Assembly: GCA_910584785.1 (NCBI GenBank)
Contig: CAJUDX010000004.1
Location: 29,708-93,707, forward strand
Source of the DNA: an uncultured Lachnospiraceae bacterium
GTDB taxonomy: Bacteria > Bacillota > Clostridia > Lachnospirales > Lachnospiraceae
Direction of reading: 5' to 3'
Length of the DNA: 64,000 nucleotides
Made by a program: the position numbers and the translations under genes. Positions 22,862-32,327 of the stretch are shown one piece after another. Numbering within the stretch: position 1 is the stretch's first letter; every line of letters begins with the position of its first letter. A model generated the notes under the pieces. It was not told where the DNA came from. It ran no database searches and saw nothing but the letters and a program-made list of their open reading frames with translations.

Positions 22862-25043
22862 ACTTCTTAGGGAAGATGCAAAGCGGAAACTCTGGGCGGC
22901 AGCTCTTCTTGGACTGGCCTTTTTCTTTAGCCTTCCCGTGCCGCTGGCGATGGTGCTTCCCTCCTATCAAGTTACCGAATATGTTACCCTGGCACAGATT
23001 ATTCTTCGCCGGACGAATAATGTGCGGATGATGCTTGGCTTTAATGAGGGCTATCCGATGGTAGTTGTGCTGATGTTTTTTGCTGCGGCAGTGATGGGGA
23101 TTGCTACGTTTTCCTATCTGCACAACAAAAAGCAGATTGACTTTTACCACAGTCTGCCGGTAAAGCGCAGTCTTTGGTTTCTGGTTAATCTTTCCACCGG
23201 AGTTTTCCTTCCGGCGGCGATTTACCTTGTGACCATCGTTCTTTCCCTGATTGTGGGCGCGGTAAACGGCGTGCTTCCCGGACTGGTTCTGAAAACGGCG
23301 GCTTCCGGCTTTTTGCTGAACATGCTTTACTATACACTGACCTATATTACTGTGGTTCTTGCCATGATGCTTACGGGGACGAAGATTGCAGCTATTTTGG
23401 GAAGCGCAGTGTTTTTCTGCTTTTTTCCGGCAGTGAGTGTGCTTAGCCAAACTTATTATTCGGCATTTTTCCAGACCTATTATTCGGGGACGCCGGATAT
23501 TCTGTCCCGGACATTGTTAAAGCTTTCACCGATTGCAGCGATTGCCCTGGCGATGGAAGAACTTAATCCGATGCGGATTATCTCGGTGACAGCAGCGATT
23601 TTGCTTTTAGGAATGTTTGCGTTTTTCCTCTATCAGAAGCGTCCTTCGGAGGCGGCAGGAAAAACCATGGCATTTAATACATCTAAAGTGATAATCAAAG
23701 TGCCGCTGGTGCTGGTGTTTGGAACAGCCGGGGCAATGTTCTTTTATTCGATTGAGCCAAGCCTTGGATGGACAATTTTTGGAAATATTGTGGGCGTTGT
23801 CCTTTCACACTGTATTATCGAAGTGATTTACTGGGGTGATTTTAAAAAGCTGTTTTCTCATGAAAAGACCCTGGCGGCATGTCTGGCGGTATCTTTGGCT
23901 GTGCTTTTGAGTTTTTATTTTGACCTGTTTAAGTTTGACGCCTATGTACCTGAGGAAAGTCAGATTGCTTATGCTTCCGTTGATTTTAATAAGGACAGCT
24001 GGGTGTACTCCAGGAACTTTGACAGAGAAATGTACACGCCTGACTCCATTCTGCAACAGGCCCGGCTGGAAGACTCTGCAGATGTACTGGCTCTGGTTAA
24101 TGAAGCCCTCCGGCAGATGGAGGTGGAAGAGCAGGAGGGCGATACAGGAAGGAAGCGATTGGAGGGAGAGTATAGGCACCGGTTCAGGATGGATGTGTGC
24201 TATACGCTGAAGAATCATCGAAAGGTGTATCGTTCTTATGCGCTGTATATGGACCCGGTGATGGAAACTGCGGATAGGATTTATACGGATGCAGCCTATA
24301 AACAGGCACTGTATCCGGGGCTCTGCTTAGATGAATCCGCGGCGGAAAATATCGTTTACCGGGGATGGAATGATAATATTCAGCATTTAGACGGGAGCCA
24401 GCAGCAGTGGGCGGCTGTGCTGAAGGTGTACCAGGAAGAAATGGCAGCGATGAGTTTTTCGCGGAGGATTAAGGAAAACCCGTTTGGCGACCTGATGTTA
24501 ATTTCGACTGAAAATATTCAAAAGATAGAGGAGCTGCGCGATACGGATGACAAGGAACCGATTCATTACCAGTGGGGATGGTATGATGGTTATTTTTATC
24601 CGATTTATCCTTCCTTTGTAAAAACCATCCAGGCGTTAGAGGACTGCGGCGTGGAAATGAAGGAATTGGTTAGTGCAGAGGATGTAGAAGATATCACGAT
24701 TTCCGGTTATGGGCCGTTTGACGAGGAAGATGAGGAAGGTGATTTTGCCGCAGCAGAGTGGACAAAACCTGTCTATGAAGACGATGACGACTTATTATGT
24801 CAGAAAACCTATGACCAAATCGAGGATATTGAAAAGATTCTTTCGGCATGTGTTATCGATGAAAAGGGATGGCGCAATGGTATGACCGGAATTGATGGAC
24901 AGTATAATCTTGTGATTAGAGTTAAAGGAAAAGGAAGAAATCAGGTCAGCGGAAACTTTAGAATCAAAGAAGTACCGGAGTTTGTGGTCAGGGACTTTGT
25001 GGCTTTGGACAAAGAACTGAGGGAAAAATACCGGGCAGAGTAG
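22836..25043 (+). CDS. ABC transporter permease with large soluble C-terminus
   Basis: A 735-residue membrane protein. About ten hydrophobic segments occupy residues 20-380, including WAAALLGLAFFFSLPVPLAM and WFLVNLSTGVFLPAAIYLV. A soluble acidic domain of roughly 350 residues follows (EDEEGDFAAAEWTKPVYEDD). This resembles ABC-2 type permeases with a C-terminal extension that accompany YtrA regulators in Lachnospiraceae. Start chosen at ATG 22836 because of GGAGG nine bases upstream; an earlier start at 22815 lies deeper in the ATPase gene. Substrate is unknown, and envelope stress or peptide export is a family-based guess. Confidence 0.82.
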   Translation: MTSKHLYFKLLREDAKRKLWAAALLGLAFFFSLPVPLAMVLPSYQVTEYVTLAQIILRRTNNVRMMLGFNEGYPMVVVLMFFAAAVMGIATFSYLHNKKQIDFYHSLPVKRSLWFLVNLSTGVFLPAAIYLVTIVLSLIVGAVNGVLPGLVLKTAASGFLLNMLYYTLTYITVVLAMMLTGTKIAAILGSAVFFCFFPAVSVLSQTYYSAFFQTYYSGTPDILSRTLLKLSPIAAIALAMEELNPMRIISVTAAILLLGMFAFFLYQKRPSEAAGKTMAFNTSKVIIKVPLVLVFGTAGAMFFYSIEPSLGWTIFGNIVGVVLSHCIIEVIYWGDFKKLFSHEKTLAACLAVSLAVLLSFYFDLFKFDAYVPEESQIAYASVDFNKDSWVYSRNFDREMYTPDSILQQARLEDSADVLALVNEALRQMEVEEQEGDTGRKRLEGEYRHRFRMDVCYTLKNHRKVYRSYALYMDPVMETADRIYTDAAYKQALYPGLCLDESAAENIVYRGWNDNIQHLDGSQQQWAAVLKVYQEEMAAMSFSRRIKENPFGDLMLISTENIQKIEELRDTDDKEPIHYQWGWYDGYFYPIYPSFVKTIQALEDCGVEMKELVSAEDVEDITISGYGPFDEEDEEGDFAAAEWTKPVYEDDDDLLCQKTYDQIEDIEKILSACVIDEKGWRNGMTGIDGQYNLVIRVKGKGRNQVSGNFRIKEVPEFVVRDFVALDKELREKYRAE

Positions 25044-25078
25044 AGAGGTTATTCGCGGTTCTATTGATGAGGGGAGCA

Positions 25079-25106
25079 GGCAGACGAGGGTTTGTCTGCT
25101 TCTTTC
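25079..25106 (+). terminator. Probable terminator of the GntR/ABC operon
   Basis: GCAGAC (25080-25085) pairs with GTCTGC (25094-25099), followed by TTCTTTCT. The remainder of the 320-bp gap before the serpin gene is AT-rich, with a weak promoter-like TTGGCA at 25271-25276 and TATGGA at 25292-25297. Confidence 0.55.
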
Positions 25107-25362
25107 TATGCTTATTATTCTATCTTTATTTTTCAGAAGAAATTCAGGCAGGTTATTTGGAGAAATGCAAACGTGTCAGAATGTCAGGTTTGCAGGAAGC
25201 GTTGTGCTAGGAAAACAGTGACATTATTGTATTGCAGATTGTGGAATAGTTAAGTTTTTAGTAAGGATTTTTGGCAGAAAATATGGTAAACTATGGATAA
25301 GAAACACGGGTATAGGTTGAACGGATAAACGATTGGAAGTAAAATATCTGGGAGGAAATGCA

Positions 25363-26865
25363 ATGAAAAAAAGGTTAGGGTTATGGAAAAAAATATTTCG
25401 GTTAAGTGTGTTTGTCAGTGTATTTGCCGGTGCTGTTTTTCTGACTGGCTGCAAAAGAAAAGAGGGAAGTCCTGAAGATTTTTCAAAGGAATTGCTGCAG
25501 GATGCTAAAGAGGAGATAAAGGCTATGGCGACGGCGCCGGGAGATGAGAAAAAAGGATTTGAAACTGAGGGATCGGGAAGTGAAAAATCGGAAACTGAGG
25601 GATTGGGAAATAAGGAACCTGAACCAGAGGCGGTAAATATTCCGCTCGATGATTATGATGCATGGAGAGAATTGCTTAAAGAAAATACGTGCTCGCAGGA
25701 GTTTAACCAGGCGCTTTTGCAGTTTTCGTATGAGAGTGCAAGTAAGGTTTTAGCAGGCGGGGAAGGGAATGGAAATTTCAGCCCGTTAAGTCTTTATTAT
25801 GTACTGGCTCTTGCGGAAAATGGGGCAGAGAACGAGACAGCACAAGAACTGCTGGACGTTTTGGGGATGGAGGATACCGATGCGCTGGCAGAAGAGTGCG
25901 GAAAGCTTTACCGGCAGATGTATTACCGGGAGCAGAGACTGAAGGAAGAATATAAGCAATATGGCGGCGGGGATTTTCAAAGTACGATAAAACTGAGAAA
26001 TTCTCTTTGGTTAAGCGATGCGTTTACCTTCCATCCGTCTTACCAGGAAAGGGCAGCGAGGGATTTTTATGCCTCTCTCCATCCGGTGGATTTTACGCAG
26101 CCGGAAGCGGGAGAAGCTATGGGACAGTGGATCTCTGACCAGACAAATGGTGTGCTGGCGCCTTCGATTTCTGTCAATCCAAGGACGGCATTATCGATGA
26201 TCAATACCTTATATTTTTACGGAAGCTGGAATACAAAATTCTCTGAAGAACGGACGAAAACCGATGAATTTACATTGGCAGATAAGACTAAGGTGGAGTG
26301 TCCGATGATGAACCGGGAAGAGGAAATGGGGATGTTTTACCGGGGAGACGGTTATACGCTGTCTTTATTGTATACGAATAATGACTGCCGGATGGTTATT
26401 CTTCTGCCGGATCGGGATCGGACAGCACAAGAGTTTTTACAGTCAAAAGATGCGCTGGAAAAGAGCCTGGGAAATGTCGGAAAATTCGGGGAGGATGTGT
26501 GGACGAGCGGAAAAGTGATTTGGAAGTTGCCGAAATTTTCCTTTGGAAGCAGCTATGATTTAATTGAAAGCTTGAGTAAAATGGGACTGGAAAAGATGTT
26601 TGATGAAGAAAATGCAGATTTTTCCGGGATTTCTGATGAAACATTATGGGTATCGCAGGTTATCCAGGAGAGCCATATCGGGGTCGATGAAGAGGGAATA
26701 GAGGGCGCGGCCTATACTATGCTGGCAGTTAGCGGCGCAGGGATGCCCAGGGAAGAAGAAGTTGCCGAGATGATCTGTGACCGCCCGTTTATCTATGGAA
26801 TCCAGGATGTGCACAGCGGCGCTTGGTTCTTTATCGGGATTTGCCAGAATCCAGGCTTGCATTGA
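25363..26865 (+). CDS. Serpin family protein, lipoprotein
   Basis: A 500-residue protein. A Lys/Arg start, a hydrophobic segment and the lipobox LTGC (cysteine near residue 29) mark it as a lipoprotein anchored outside the cell. A charged linker (about 30-95) precedes the serpin fold. Family marks are ALSMINTLYFYGSWNTKF near residue 280, the reactive-loop hinge VDEEGIEGAAYTMLAV near 444, and the C-terminal signature DRPFIYGIQDVHSGAWFFIG. The intact Gly/Ala-rich hinge suggests an inhibitory serpin; small residues near the expected cleavage point (SGAG) would suit an elastase- or subtilisin-like target. Start chosen at ATG 25363 after GGGAGGAAATGCA. Few gut Firmicutes carry serpins. Confidence 0.93.
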   Translation: MKKRLGLWKKIFRLSVFVSVFAGAVFLTGCKRKEGSPEDFSKELLQDAKEEIKAMATAPGDEKKGFETEGSGSEKSETEGLGNKEPEPEAVNIPLDDYDAWRELLKENTCSQEFNQALLQFSYESASKVLAGGEGNGNFSPLSLYYVLALAENGAENETAQELLDVLGMEDTDALAEECGKLYRQMYYREQRLKEEYKQYGGGDFQSTIKLRNSLWLSDAFTFHPSYQERAARDFYASLHPVDFTQPEAGEAMGQWISDQTNGVLAPSISVNPRTALSMINTLYFYGSWNTKFSEERTKTDEFTLADKTKVECPMMNREEEMGMFYRGDGYTLSLLYTNNDCRMVILLPDRDRTAQEFLQSKDALEKSLGNVGKFGEDVWTSGKVIWKLPKFSFGSSYDLIESLSKMGLEKMFDEENADFSGISDETLWVSQVIQESHIGVDEEGIEGAAYTMLAVSGAGMPREEEVAEMICDRPFIYGIQDVHSGAWFFIGICQNPGLH

Positions 26866-26915
26866 AGTTAAGAGAAAATAAGGAAAGCAAAAAAGGGAAA
26901 GGAGATAAAAGAACC

Positions 26916-27347
26916 ATGGTGCGTGATAAAGAATTAATTCAAAAAGCTCTTGAAGCAAGAAAAAATGCATATTGTCCGTATTCGCATTTTCAGGTGGGAG
27001 CAGCACTTTTAGCAGGGAATGGTCAGGTGTTTTCAGGATGCAACATTGAAAATGCCGCCTATGGCCCATCAAATTGTGCGGAGAGGACGGCATTTTTTAA
27101 GGCGGTCAGCGAGGGGGTTTATGAATTTCTGACCATCGCAATTGTGGGCGGACCGGAGGAGGCAGAGGAGCTGGATTTTTGCGCACCCTGCGGAGTCTGC
27201 CGTCAGGTGATGATGGAATTTTGCTGCCCGGAAACGTTTCGGATAATTCTGGCAAAATCAGCGGATGAGTATCAGGAGTATACGTTACAGGAGCTTTTGC
27301 CTATGGGATTCGGACCTGGAAATTTGGAAAAGGAGAATACAAGATGA
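26916..27347 (+). CDS. cdd: Cytidine deaminase
   Basis: A 143-residue enzyme that deaminates cytidine and deoxycytidine to uridine forms. Zinc-site motifs are NCAERTAFFKA near residue 53 (Cys and catalytic Glu) and PCGVCRQVMMEFC near 90. The substrate-binding stretch YCPYSHFQVGAALL starts near residue 15. The ATG is preceded by AAAGGAGATAAAAGAACC. Its stop overlaps the start of the adenosine deaminase gene (ATGA), so the two form a nucleoside salvage pair. Confidence 0.95.
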   Translation: MVRDKELIQKALEARKNAYCPYSHFQVGAALLAGNGQVFSGCNIENAAYGPSNCAERTAFFKAVSEGVYEFLTIAIVGGPEEAEELDFCAPCGVCRQVMMEFCCPETFRIILAKSADEYQEYTLQELLPMGFGPGNLEKENTR

Positions 27348-28345
27348 TTGATCTTCACCTTCATTTGGATGGTTCCCTGCCGCCCGCCCTGCTGATAAAG
27401 CTGGCAGAAGAAGAAGGGATTGTCCTTCCAGGGCGGACAGAAGAGGAGTTGATGCCTTTTTTAACCGCGCCCAGAGACTGTCAGGACTTAAATGAATACC
27501 TGGAAAAGTTTTCCCTTCCTGTATCTTGTATGCAATCCGCAGCGACGTTAACTGAAGCGGCAAGGGGACTGGCGCATGAACTGGCTGACCAGGGTCTAAT
27601 CTATGCCGAAATCCGCTTTGCCCCGCAGCTTCACCAGCAAAAAGGGCTGACACAGAAGCAGGTTATCGAAGCTGTACTTAACGGGCTTGGTAAGGCAGGT
27701 AAGGAAGTTCCCTCTCTGAAAACAAACCTGATTCTTTGCTGTATGCGTGGTGCGGACAATGAAAAAGCCAACAGGGAAACGATCCGGCTGGCGGCAGAGT
27801 TTTTCAATGATCATGTTTGTGCAAAGGTTTGCGCCGTCGATCTGGCAGGGGCAGAAGCCCTGTTTCCAACCAGGAGCTTTTCCGATCTTTTTGCCTTCGC
27901 CAGAGAGCTTGATGTGCCGTTTACCATCCACGCCGGGGAGGCCGCCGGGGCTGAAAGCATAGAAGCCGCCCTTTCCTTTGGCGCCAGGCGCTTGGGGCAC
28001 GGTGTGCGGGTGATAGAACGCCCTGAACTTCTGGAAGAAATTATTGAAAAACAAATCCCGCTGGAACTGTGTATGACCAGCAATCTGCAGACGAAGGCAT
28101 TGCCCCAGTCAACGGACTATCCTCTGCTGTATCTGCTTCGCAGAGGTGCCGTGGTAACAGTAAATACAGATAACATGACGGTATCCGGGACGACAATTGC
28201 CCATGAATATGCCGCACTCAGGGCGATGGGCATGACGGCGCAGGAAGAAAAGCTGCTTCTTAAACATGGGGTGGAAGCCGCTTTTTTGCCTGAAATGGAA
28301 AAAGAAAGATTAAGAGAAACCATAGAAAAACTATTCTCTGCGTAA
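27344..28345 (+). CDS. add: Adenosine deaminase
   Basis: A 333-residue TIM-barrel hydrolase that deaminates adenosine to inosine. Metal and catalytic motifs are HLHLDGS (residue 4 on), HAGEAAG near 197, GHGVRVIE near 225 and NTDNMTVSG near 274. It is translationally coupled to cdd. A strong terminator follows. The similar adenine deaminase is less likely given the HLHLDGS start and the pairing with cdd. Confidence 0.92.
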   Translation: MIDLHLHLDGSLPPALLIKLAEEEGIVLPGRTEEELMPFLTAPRDCQDLNEYLEKFSLPVSCMQSAATLTEAARGLAHELADQGLIYAEIRFAPQLHQQKGLTQKQVIEAVLNGLGKAGKEVPSLKTNLILCCMRGADNEKANRETIRLAAEFFNDHVCAKVCAVDLAGAEALFPTRSFSDLFAFARELDVPFTIHAGEAAGAESIEAALSFGARRLGHGVRVIERPELLEEIIEKQIPLELCMTSNLQTKALPQSTDYPLLYLLRRGAVVTVNTDNMTVSGTTIAHEYAALRAMGMTAQEEKLLLKHGVEAAFLPEMEKERLRETIEKLFSA

Positions 28346-28387
28346 AGTTAAACTATTCTCTGCCTAAAGCTATTTTCTAAGTCCGAT

Positions 28388-28429
28388 AGGGTTCTGCCTG
28401 TTGATTAAGAACGGCAGAACCCTGTTTTG
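28388..28429 (+). terminator. Rho-independent terminator of cdd-add
   Basis: Perfect 11-bp arms AGGGTTCTGCC (28388-28398) and GGCAGAACCCT (28413-28423), then GTTTTGCT. Confidence 0.85.
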
Positions 28430-28437
28430 CTGTTCTT

Positions 28438-28495
28438 ATTGTGCTGTCTCTGTATTACCGCTATTACCGTACTGTCTCTGTATTGCCGCCATTAC
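28438..28495. repeat. Two tandem 28-bp repeats at the 3' end of the PBP gene
   Basis: Two units beginning GTGCTGTCTCTGTATTACCG and GTACTGTCTCTGTATTGCCG and ending ATTACC lie head to tail, followed by a partial third GTGCTG that includes the PBP stop codon. The layout suggests the 3' end of the PBP gene was altered by slippage. Confidence 0.7.
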
Positions 28496-31266
28496 CGTGC
28501 TGCCCCTGGTTTGCGGTTTACCTCCGTTTTGGGCGGCTGCGGGACGGTTGGAGTGTAGCCCGGCCCCAAGCGGTTGTCGGAGGGCTGTTTAGGTCCGCTG
28601 GGGCGGCTGTCCTCGTTATTTTCTTCATCGTCAGAACCATTTTCCCCATCTTCATTATCTTCTTCGTCCTCGTCAATTATGGTAGAAATACTGTTGTGCA
28701 CCGTGCAAATTCCGGGGATGCCAAAGACGGAATCGTCGGTTTCTCCTGTTTCGTCCTGCGGCAGGGCAAGACAGACCTCTGTCCGTTTATCAGGGCAAAA
28801 TTCGTTCGGGCGCTGCCCGGAGGCAGAGCATACTGTGACGACGACGTGCTTATCACAGACTTCCATGGGGACAGTCCCTTTGGCAAAGTATTCGGTATAG
28901 GTCGCATTGCCCCGCGGATCATGATCACACACGCCGTTTACAGCAAGTTTTCCTGATTTTCGGCAAATTACGGAGGTTTCTATGCTTTCCGGGATGGCAA
29001 AGCCTGGATCAGGAAGGTTTTCATGAACACGAGTCATGATATTTTTCCAGATGGTTTTGTGGAACGAGGTTCCCCCATTATAGGAACTTCCGCCGCGAAG
29101 CTTCTGGTTATTATCGCAGCCGCCCCACACGCCTGCGGTGTAGTAGGGGGTGTAGCCGACAAACCAGATATCATTGTAGGCGGTGGTGGTGCCGCTTTTT
29201 CCTGCACAGGACATATTGGGAAGGGCGGCGCTGGTACTGGTGGAGTTGACATTGACACCGGAGCGGGAGAACTTTCGGTTGCTCTGCATGGAAGCTGCCA
29301 TGGCATCGGTGAGTAAAAAGGCGGTGGAATCCTTTAATACCCGCCGGCTTTCGGTTTCTGCCTGGATTAACACCTTGCCGTTGTGGTCCAGGATCTTGGT
29401 GAAAAACTTGGGCTTAATGTAGTTCCCGCCGTTTGCTATGGTTGCAAAAGCGGTGGTCAAGTCCAGATTAGTTACGCCAAGGTTTAAGCCGCCCAGGGAG
29501 GTCGCCGGATTCAGGTCTTTATTGCTTAATGTGGTAATTCCCAGGTTTTGGGCATATTCCACGCCGAGTTGCGGCGAGCCGGTTTCCATCATGCAGCGGA
29601 CGGCGACAATATTCATGGAATAGATAATACCGTCCCGGATACTGGAATAACCAAGGTAGCTTTCCCCGTACCAGTTGCGGAAAGTTTTATTTCTTATTGT
29701 ATAAGGCGTGTCGTAATAGACCGTGCCCAGGGTAGCGCCGCAGGCGTCAAGGGCGGGGGCAAAGGCGCTGACTACCTTAAAGGTTGAACCTGGCTGGCGG
29801 GGGGTATTGGTGGCGCGGTTTAGGGTCCGGTTAGCTGTCTTTTTTCCCCGCCCGCCGCAGATAGCTTTTACCTCGCCGGTCGTTTGATCCATAATCACAA
29901 AAGAGGTCTGCGGCTGAAGCGTTGTGTGGCTGCGCTCCGCTAGGATGGTATCGGTTTCCGTCAGACAATAGACCTTAAAGCGCTCGATATCCGCCATTGC
30001 CTCCTCTTCGGAGAGGTAGAGGCCGTCAAAATTATCGTGAAGCTCATTTTTGTGGTAGGCTTCCAGATCTTTCTCAGAAAAATGTTCGGTATTGCCATCG
30101 GCATGGGTCACGGAAAGGCGGTATTCCAGGGAGTACTTTGCTGTATCGTAGTTATCCGGGTTATTAACCTCCTCATCCACAATCGCCTGAATATCCGGGT
30201 CCTGCGTGGTGGTGATGGAAAGGCCGCCGCTGTAAAGAAGGTTGCTGGCCTGGGTTTCCGTGTAGCCTAACTGGTTCATCAGGGCTTCAATTACCTGTTC
30301 GATCAGCTCATCTGTAAAATAACTATAAGGGGAGGAGGCCGTCTCCCGCGTGATTAAATCCACGTTTTGGATGCGGGAATAGACATCATCCGCCAGGGCT
30401 TCTTCCTGCTGGGCCTTGGTGATAAGATCCTGATCCACCATGTACTGAAGAATGATTTTGCGCTTATCAGCATTATTTTCCGGGTTGGAAATAGGGTTTA
30501 AATGCGCCGGGTTTTGCGTAATTCCGGCAATTACCGTACATTCCGACAGGGTGAGTTCGGAAACTTCTTTGTTAAAGTAGCGGCGGGCAGCAACCTTTAC
30601 GCCTAAGGTGTTATTGCCCAGGTTAATGGTATTTAAGTAGTCAGTGATAATTCTTTTTTTTGCCTCTTTTTCACTTCCGGTCATAGCTGTCAGCGTTTTT
30701 TCCAGGGAAAGGGCCAGGTACTGTTCCTGAATTTTCCGTTCCAGGCGGGCGCCGTTGCTGGTTTCCCGTCCGCCTTCAAAGACATTATTTTTAATCAGCT
30801 GCTGGGTTAATGTGGAACCTCCGCCCGCGTAATCGTGGGTTAAAACGCCGACAACTGCCCGCATAATGGATTTTGGATCAATGCCCTTATGACTCCAGAA
30901 CCGGGCATCCTCGATAGCGATAAAGGCGTTAATCAGATCATCTGGCAATTCCTCAAAAGTAGCCGCTTCGCGGTTGGCGCCGGACATGACCAGAGTATCT
31001 GTCTGGTTGCCCCTGCTGTCATAGACCTTGGTGGCGAAGCCGCTGGGACCGAAGCTTAAGGGGTCTACATCGGGTGCATTGTCAATAATCCCCTTAATCA
31101 TGCCCACGCCGATAGAAGCACCGATTAGGACGGTGAATAAGAGGATGATGAAAATAAATTTAAAAATAGTTAAAAACAGCCGGCTGGCATACTTTGGCTT
31201 CCTTGAGTAGGAAGATTTAATTTTCTGCGTTGTGGCTGAATTTCCGTAATGATAGGAATGATTCAT
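28492..31266 (-). CDS. Class A penicillin-binding protein (transglycosylase/transpeptidase)
   Basis: A 924-residue bifunctional cell-wall synthase. It has a short cytoplasmic N-terminus, one membrane anchor (FIFIILLFTVLIGASIGVGM, about 38-57), a glycosyltransferase-51 domain with the catalytic Glu in AIEDARFWSHKGID and TLTQQLIKNNVF, and a transpeptidase domain. The transpeptidase motifs are STFK near residue 484, SMN near 541 and KSGTT near 699. The C-terminus is a cysteine-containing segment followed by a very acidic stretch and a Pro-rich tail, both probably disordered. It converges with add. No minus-strand terminator was recognised downstream. Confidence 0.95.
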   Translation of the reverse strand: MNHSYHYGNSATTQKIKSSYSRKPKYASRLFLTIFKFIFIILLFTVLIGASIGVGMIKGIIDNAPDVDPLSFGPSGFATKVYDSRGNQTDTLVMSGANREAATFEELPDDLINAFIAIEDARFWSHKGIDPKSIMRAVVGVLTHDYAGGGSTLTQQLIKNNVFEGGRETSNGARLERKIQEQYLALSLEKTLTAMTGSEKEAKKRIITDYLNTINLGNNTLGVKVAARRYFNKEVSELTLSECTVIAGITQNPAHLNPISNPENNADKRKIILQYMVDQDLITKAQQEEALADDVYSRIQNVDLITRETASSPYSYFTDELIEQVIEALMNQLGYTETQASNLLYSGGLSITTTQDPDIQAIVDEEVNNPDNYDTAKYSLEYRLSVTHADGNTEHFSEKDLEAYHKNELHDNFDGLYLSEEEAMADIERFKVYCLTETDTILAERSHTTLQPQTSFVIMDQTTGEVKAICGGRGKKTANRTLNRATNTPRQPGSTFKVVSAFAPALDACGATLGTVYYDTPYTIRNKTFRNWYGESYLGYSSIRDGIIYSMNIVAVRCMMETGSPQLGVEYAQNLGITTLSNKDLNPATSLGGLNLGVTNLDLTTAFATIANGGNYIKPKFFTKILDHNGKVLIQAETESRRVLKDSTAFLLTDAMAASMQSNRKFSRSGVNVNSTSTSAALPNMSCAGKSGTTTAYNDIWFVGYTPYYTAGVWGGCDNNQKLRGGSSYNGGTSFHKTIWKNIMTRVHENLPDPGFAIPESIETSVICRKSGKLAVNGVCDHDPRGNATYTEYFAKGTVPMEVCDKHVVVTVCSASGQRPNEFCPDKRTEVCLALPQDETGETDDSVFGIPGICTVHNSISTIIDEDEEDNEDGENGSDDEENNEDSRPSGPKQPSDNRLGPGYTPTVPQPPKTEVNRKPGAAR

Positions 31267-31330
31267 AAAAGCCTCCGGTACTTAGGTTATATCAGTGCTG
31301 CGATTGCGTTTGCCGATGGTTGATTTATGT

Positions 31331-31360
31331 TTGACAAGCCGGCAAAGTGAATGCTATTTA
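31331..31360 (+). promoter_or_regulatory. Possible promoter for the YigZ gene
   Basis: TTGACA (31331-31336), 18-bp spacer and an extended -10, TGCTATTTA (ending 31360), lie in the divergent gap between the PBP and YigZ genes. Confidence 0.45.
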
Positions 31361-31517
31361 TTTCTTTATGTGGTAGTATACCAAAATTTCGCAGTTAATT
31401 CAATTCATTCTAAAATTTGTAAGATTATCGTTGGAGGATTTACATTTTTTTAAGGATTTGTTAGACTGGGGAGAGGAAAGGTGCAGGAATAAAAAAGCAG
31501 AAGAAGGGGGAATCTTA

Positions 31518-32168
31518 ATGACAGAAGGCTATCGTATTTGCTATCAGGGGGGAGAGGGAGAGATTGTTGAGAAGAAGTCGAGGTTTATTGCGACTGTCCG
31601 CCCGGTAAAGACGGAAGAGGAAGCGATGAAGTTTGTGGAGGAGATGCGCAGGAAATATTGGGATGCGCGGCATAACTGTTACGCTTATGTGTGCGGGGAA
31701 AAGAACGAGCAGATGAAATGCAGTGATGACGGGGAGCCCAGCCAGACCGCAGGAAGGCCGATGCTGGATGTGCTTTTGGGAGAAAATCTTCACAATGTCT
31801 GTGTGGTTGTGACAAGGTATTTTGGCGGTACGCTGTTAGGAACCGGGGGGCTGGTCAGGGCCTATTCCCAGGCGGTAAAGGAAGGCCTTTTCAACTGCCG
31901 TTTGATGGAACTGCATCTGGGAAGAAAGCTTATGTTAAAGACCGAGTATACAGCAGTGGGAAAAATCCAGTATTTGGCAGGGCAAATGGGAGTGACCATA
32001 CTGGAGACGCAGTATTCGGACAAAGTAATGTTTATTTTGCTGGTGCCAGATGAGCAGGCGGGAGCGGTCAAAAATAAACTGACAGAGGCAACGAACGGAA
32101 AGGCGCTGATGGAATGTTCTGATCCATTTTATTTTGGAGAGGACGGAAAGGATAAGGTTATCTTTTAA
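31518..32168 (+). CDS. YigZ/IMPACT family protein
   Basis: A 216-residue protein of the UPF0029/IMPACT family. The N-terminal domain has KKSRFIATVRPVKTEEEA, WDARHNCYAYVCG and DDGEPSQTAGRPMLDVL. The conserved VVVTRYFGGTLLGTGGLVRA sits near residue 98, and a small ferredoxin-like C-terminal domain follows. The family is linked to translation regulation by the eukaryotic IMPACT homologue; the bacterial role is unclear. An open frame runs upstream to 31431, but the ATG at 31518 has AGAAGGGGG at the right distance. Confidence 0.9.
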   Translation: MTEGYRICYQGGEGEIVEKKSRFIATVRPVKTEEEAMKFVEEMRRKYWDARHNCYAYVCGEKNEQMKCSDDGEPSQTAGRPMLDVLLGENLHNVCVVVTRYFGGTLLGTGGLVRAYSQAVKEGLFNCRLMELHLGRKLMLKTEYTAVGKIQYLAGQMGVTILETQYSDKVMFILLVPDEQAGAVKNKLTEATNGKALMECSDPFYFGEDGKDKVIF

Positions 32169-32175
32169 GTTTTCC

Positions 32176-32204
32176 TTGAAATCCGCTTTTTCTGGTGCTA
32201 TACT
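32176..32204 (+). promoter_or_regulatory. typA promoter
   Basis: TTGAAA (32176-32181), 17-bp spacer, TATACT (32199-32204). The leader to the typA start is about 115 nt. Confidence 0.75.
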
Positions 32205-32327
32205 GTAGGACGTGCCTGTGCAGCGGATAGAGAAAAATAACGTTTTAGTGTTGCATCAGGATAAGAGAGCAAAAAGAAAAACGCGAAATACAGAAAAATT
32301 TGGAAATGGAAAGAAGAGTCGGCACGT

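Noticed and set aside
28441..28956. 171-codon frame opposite the PBP gene
   Set aside because: It is antisense to the acidic C-terminal part of a clear PBP gene and made of low-complexity sequence; it has no start signals.
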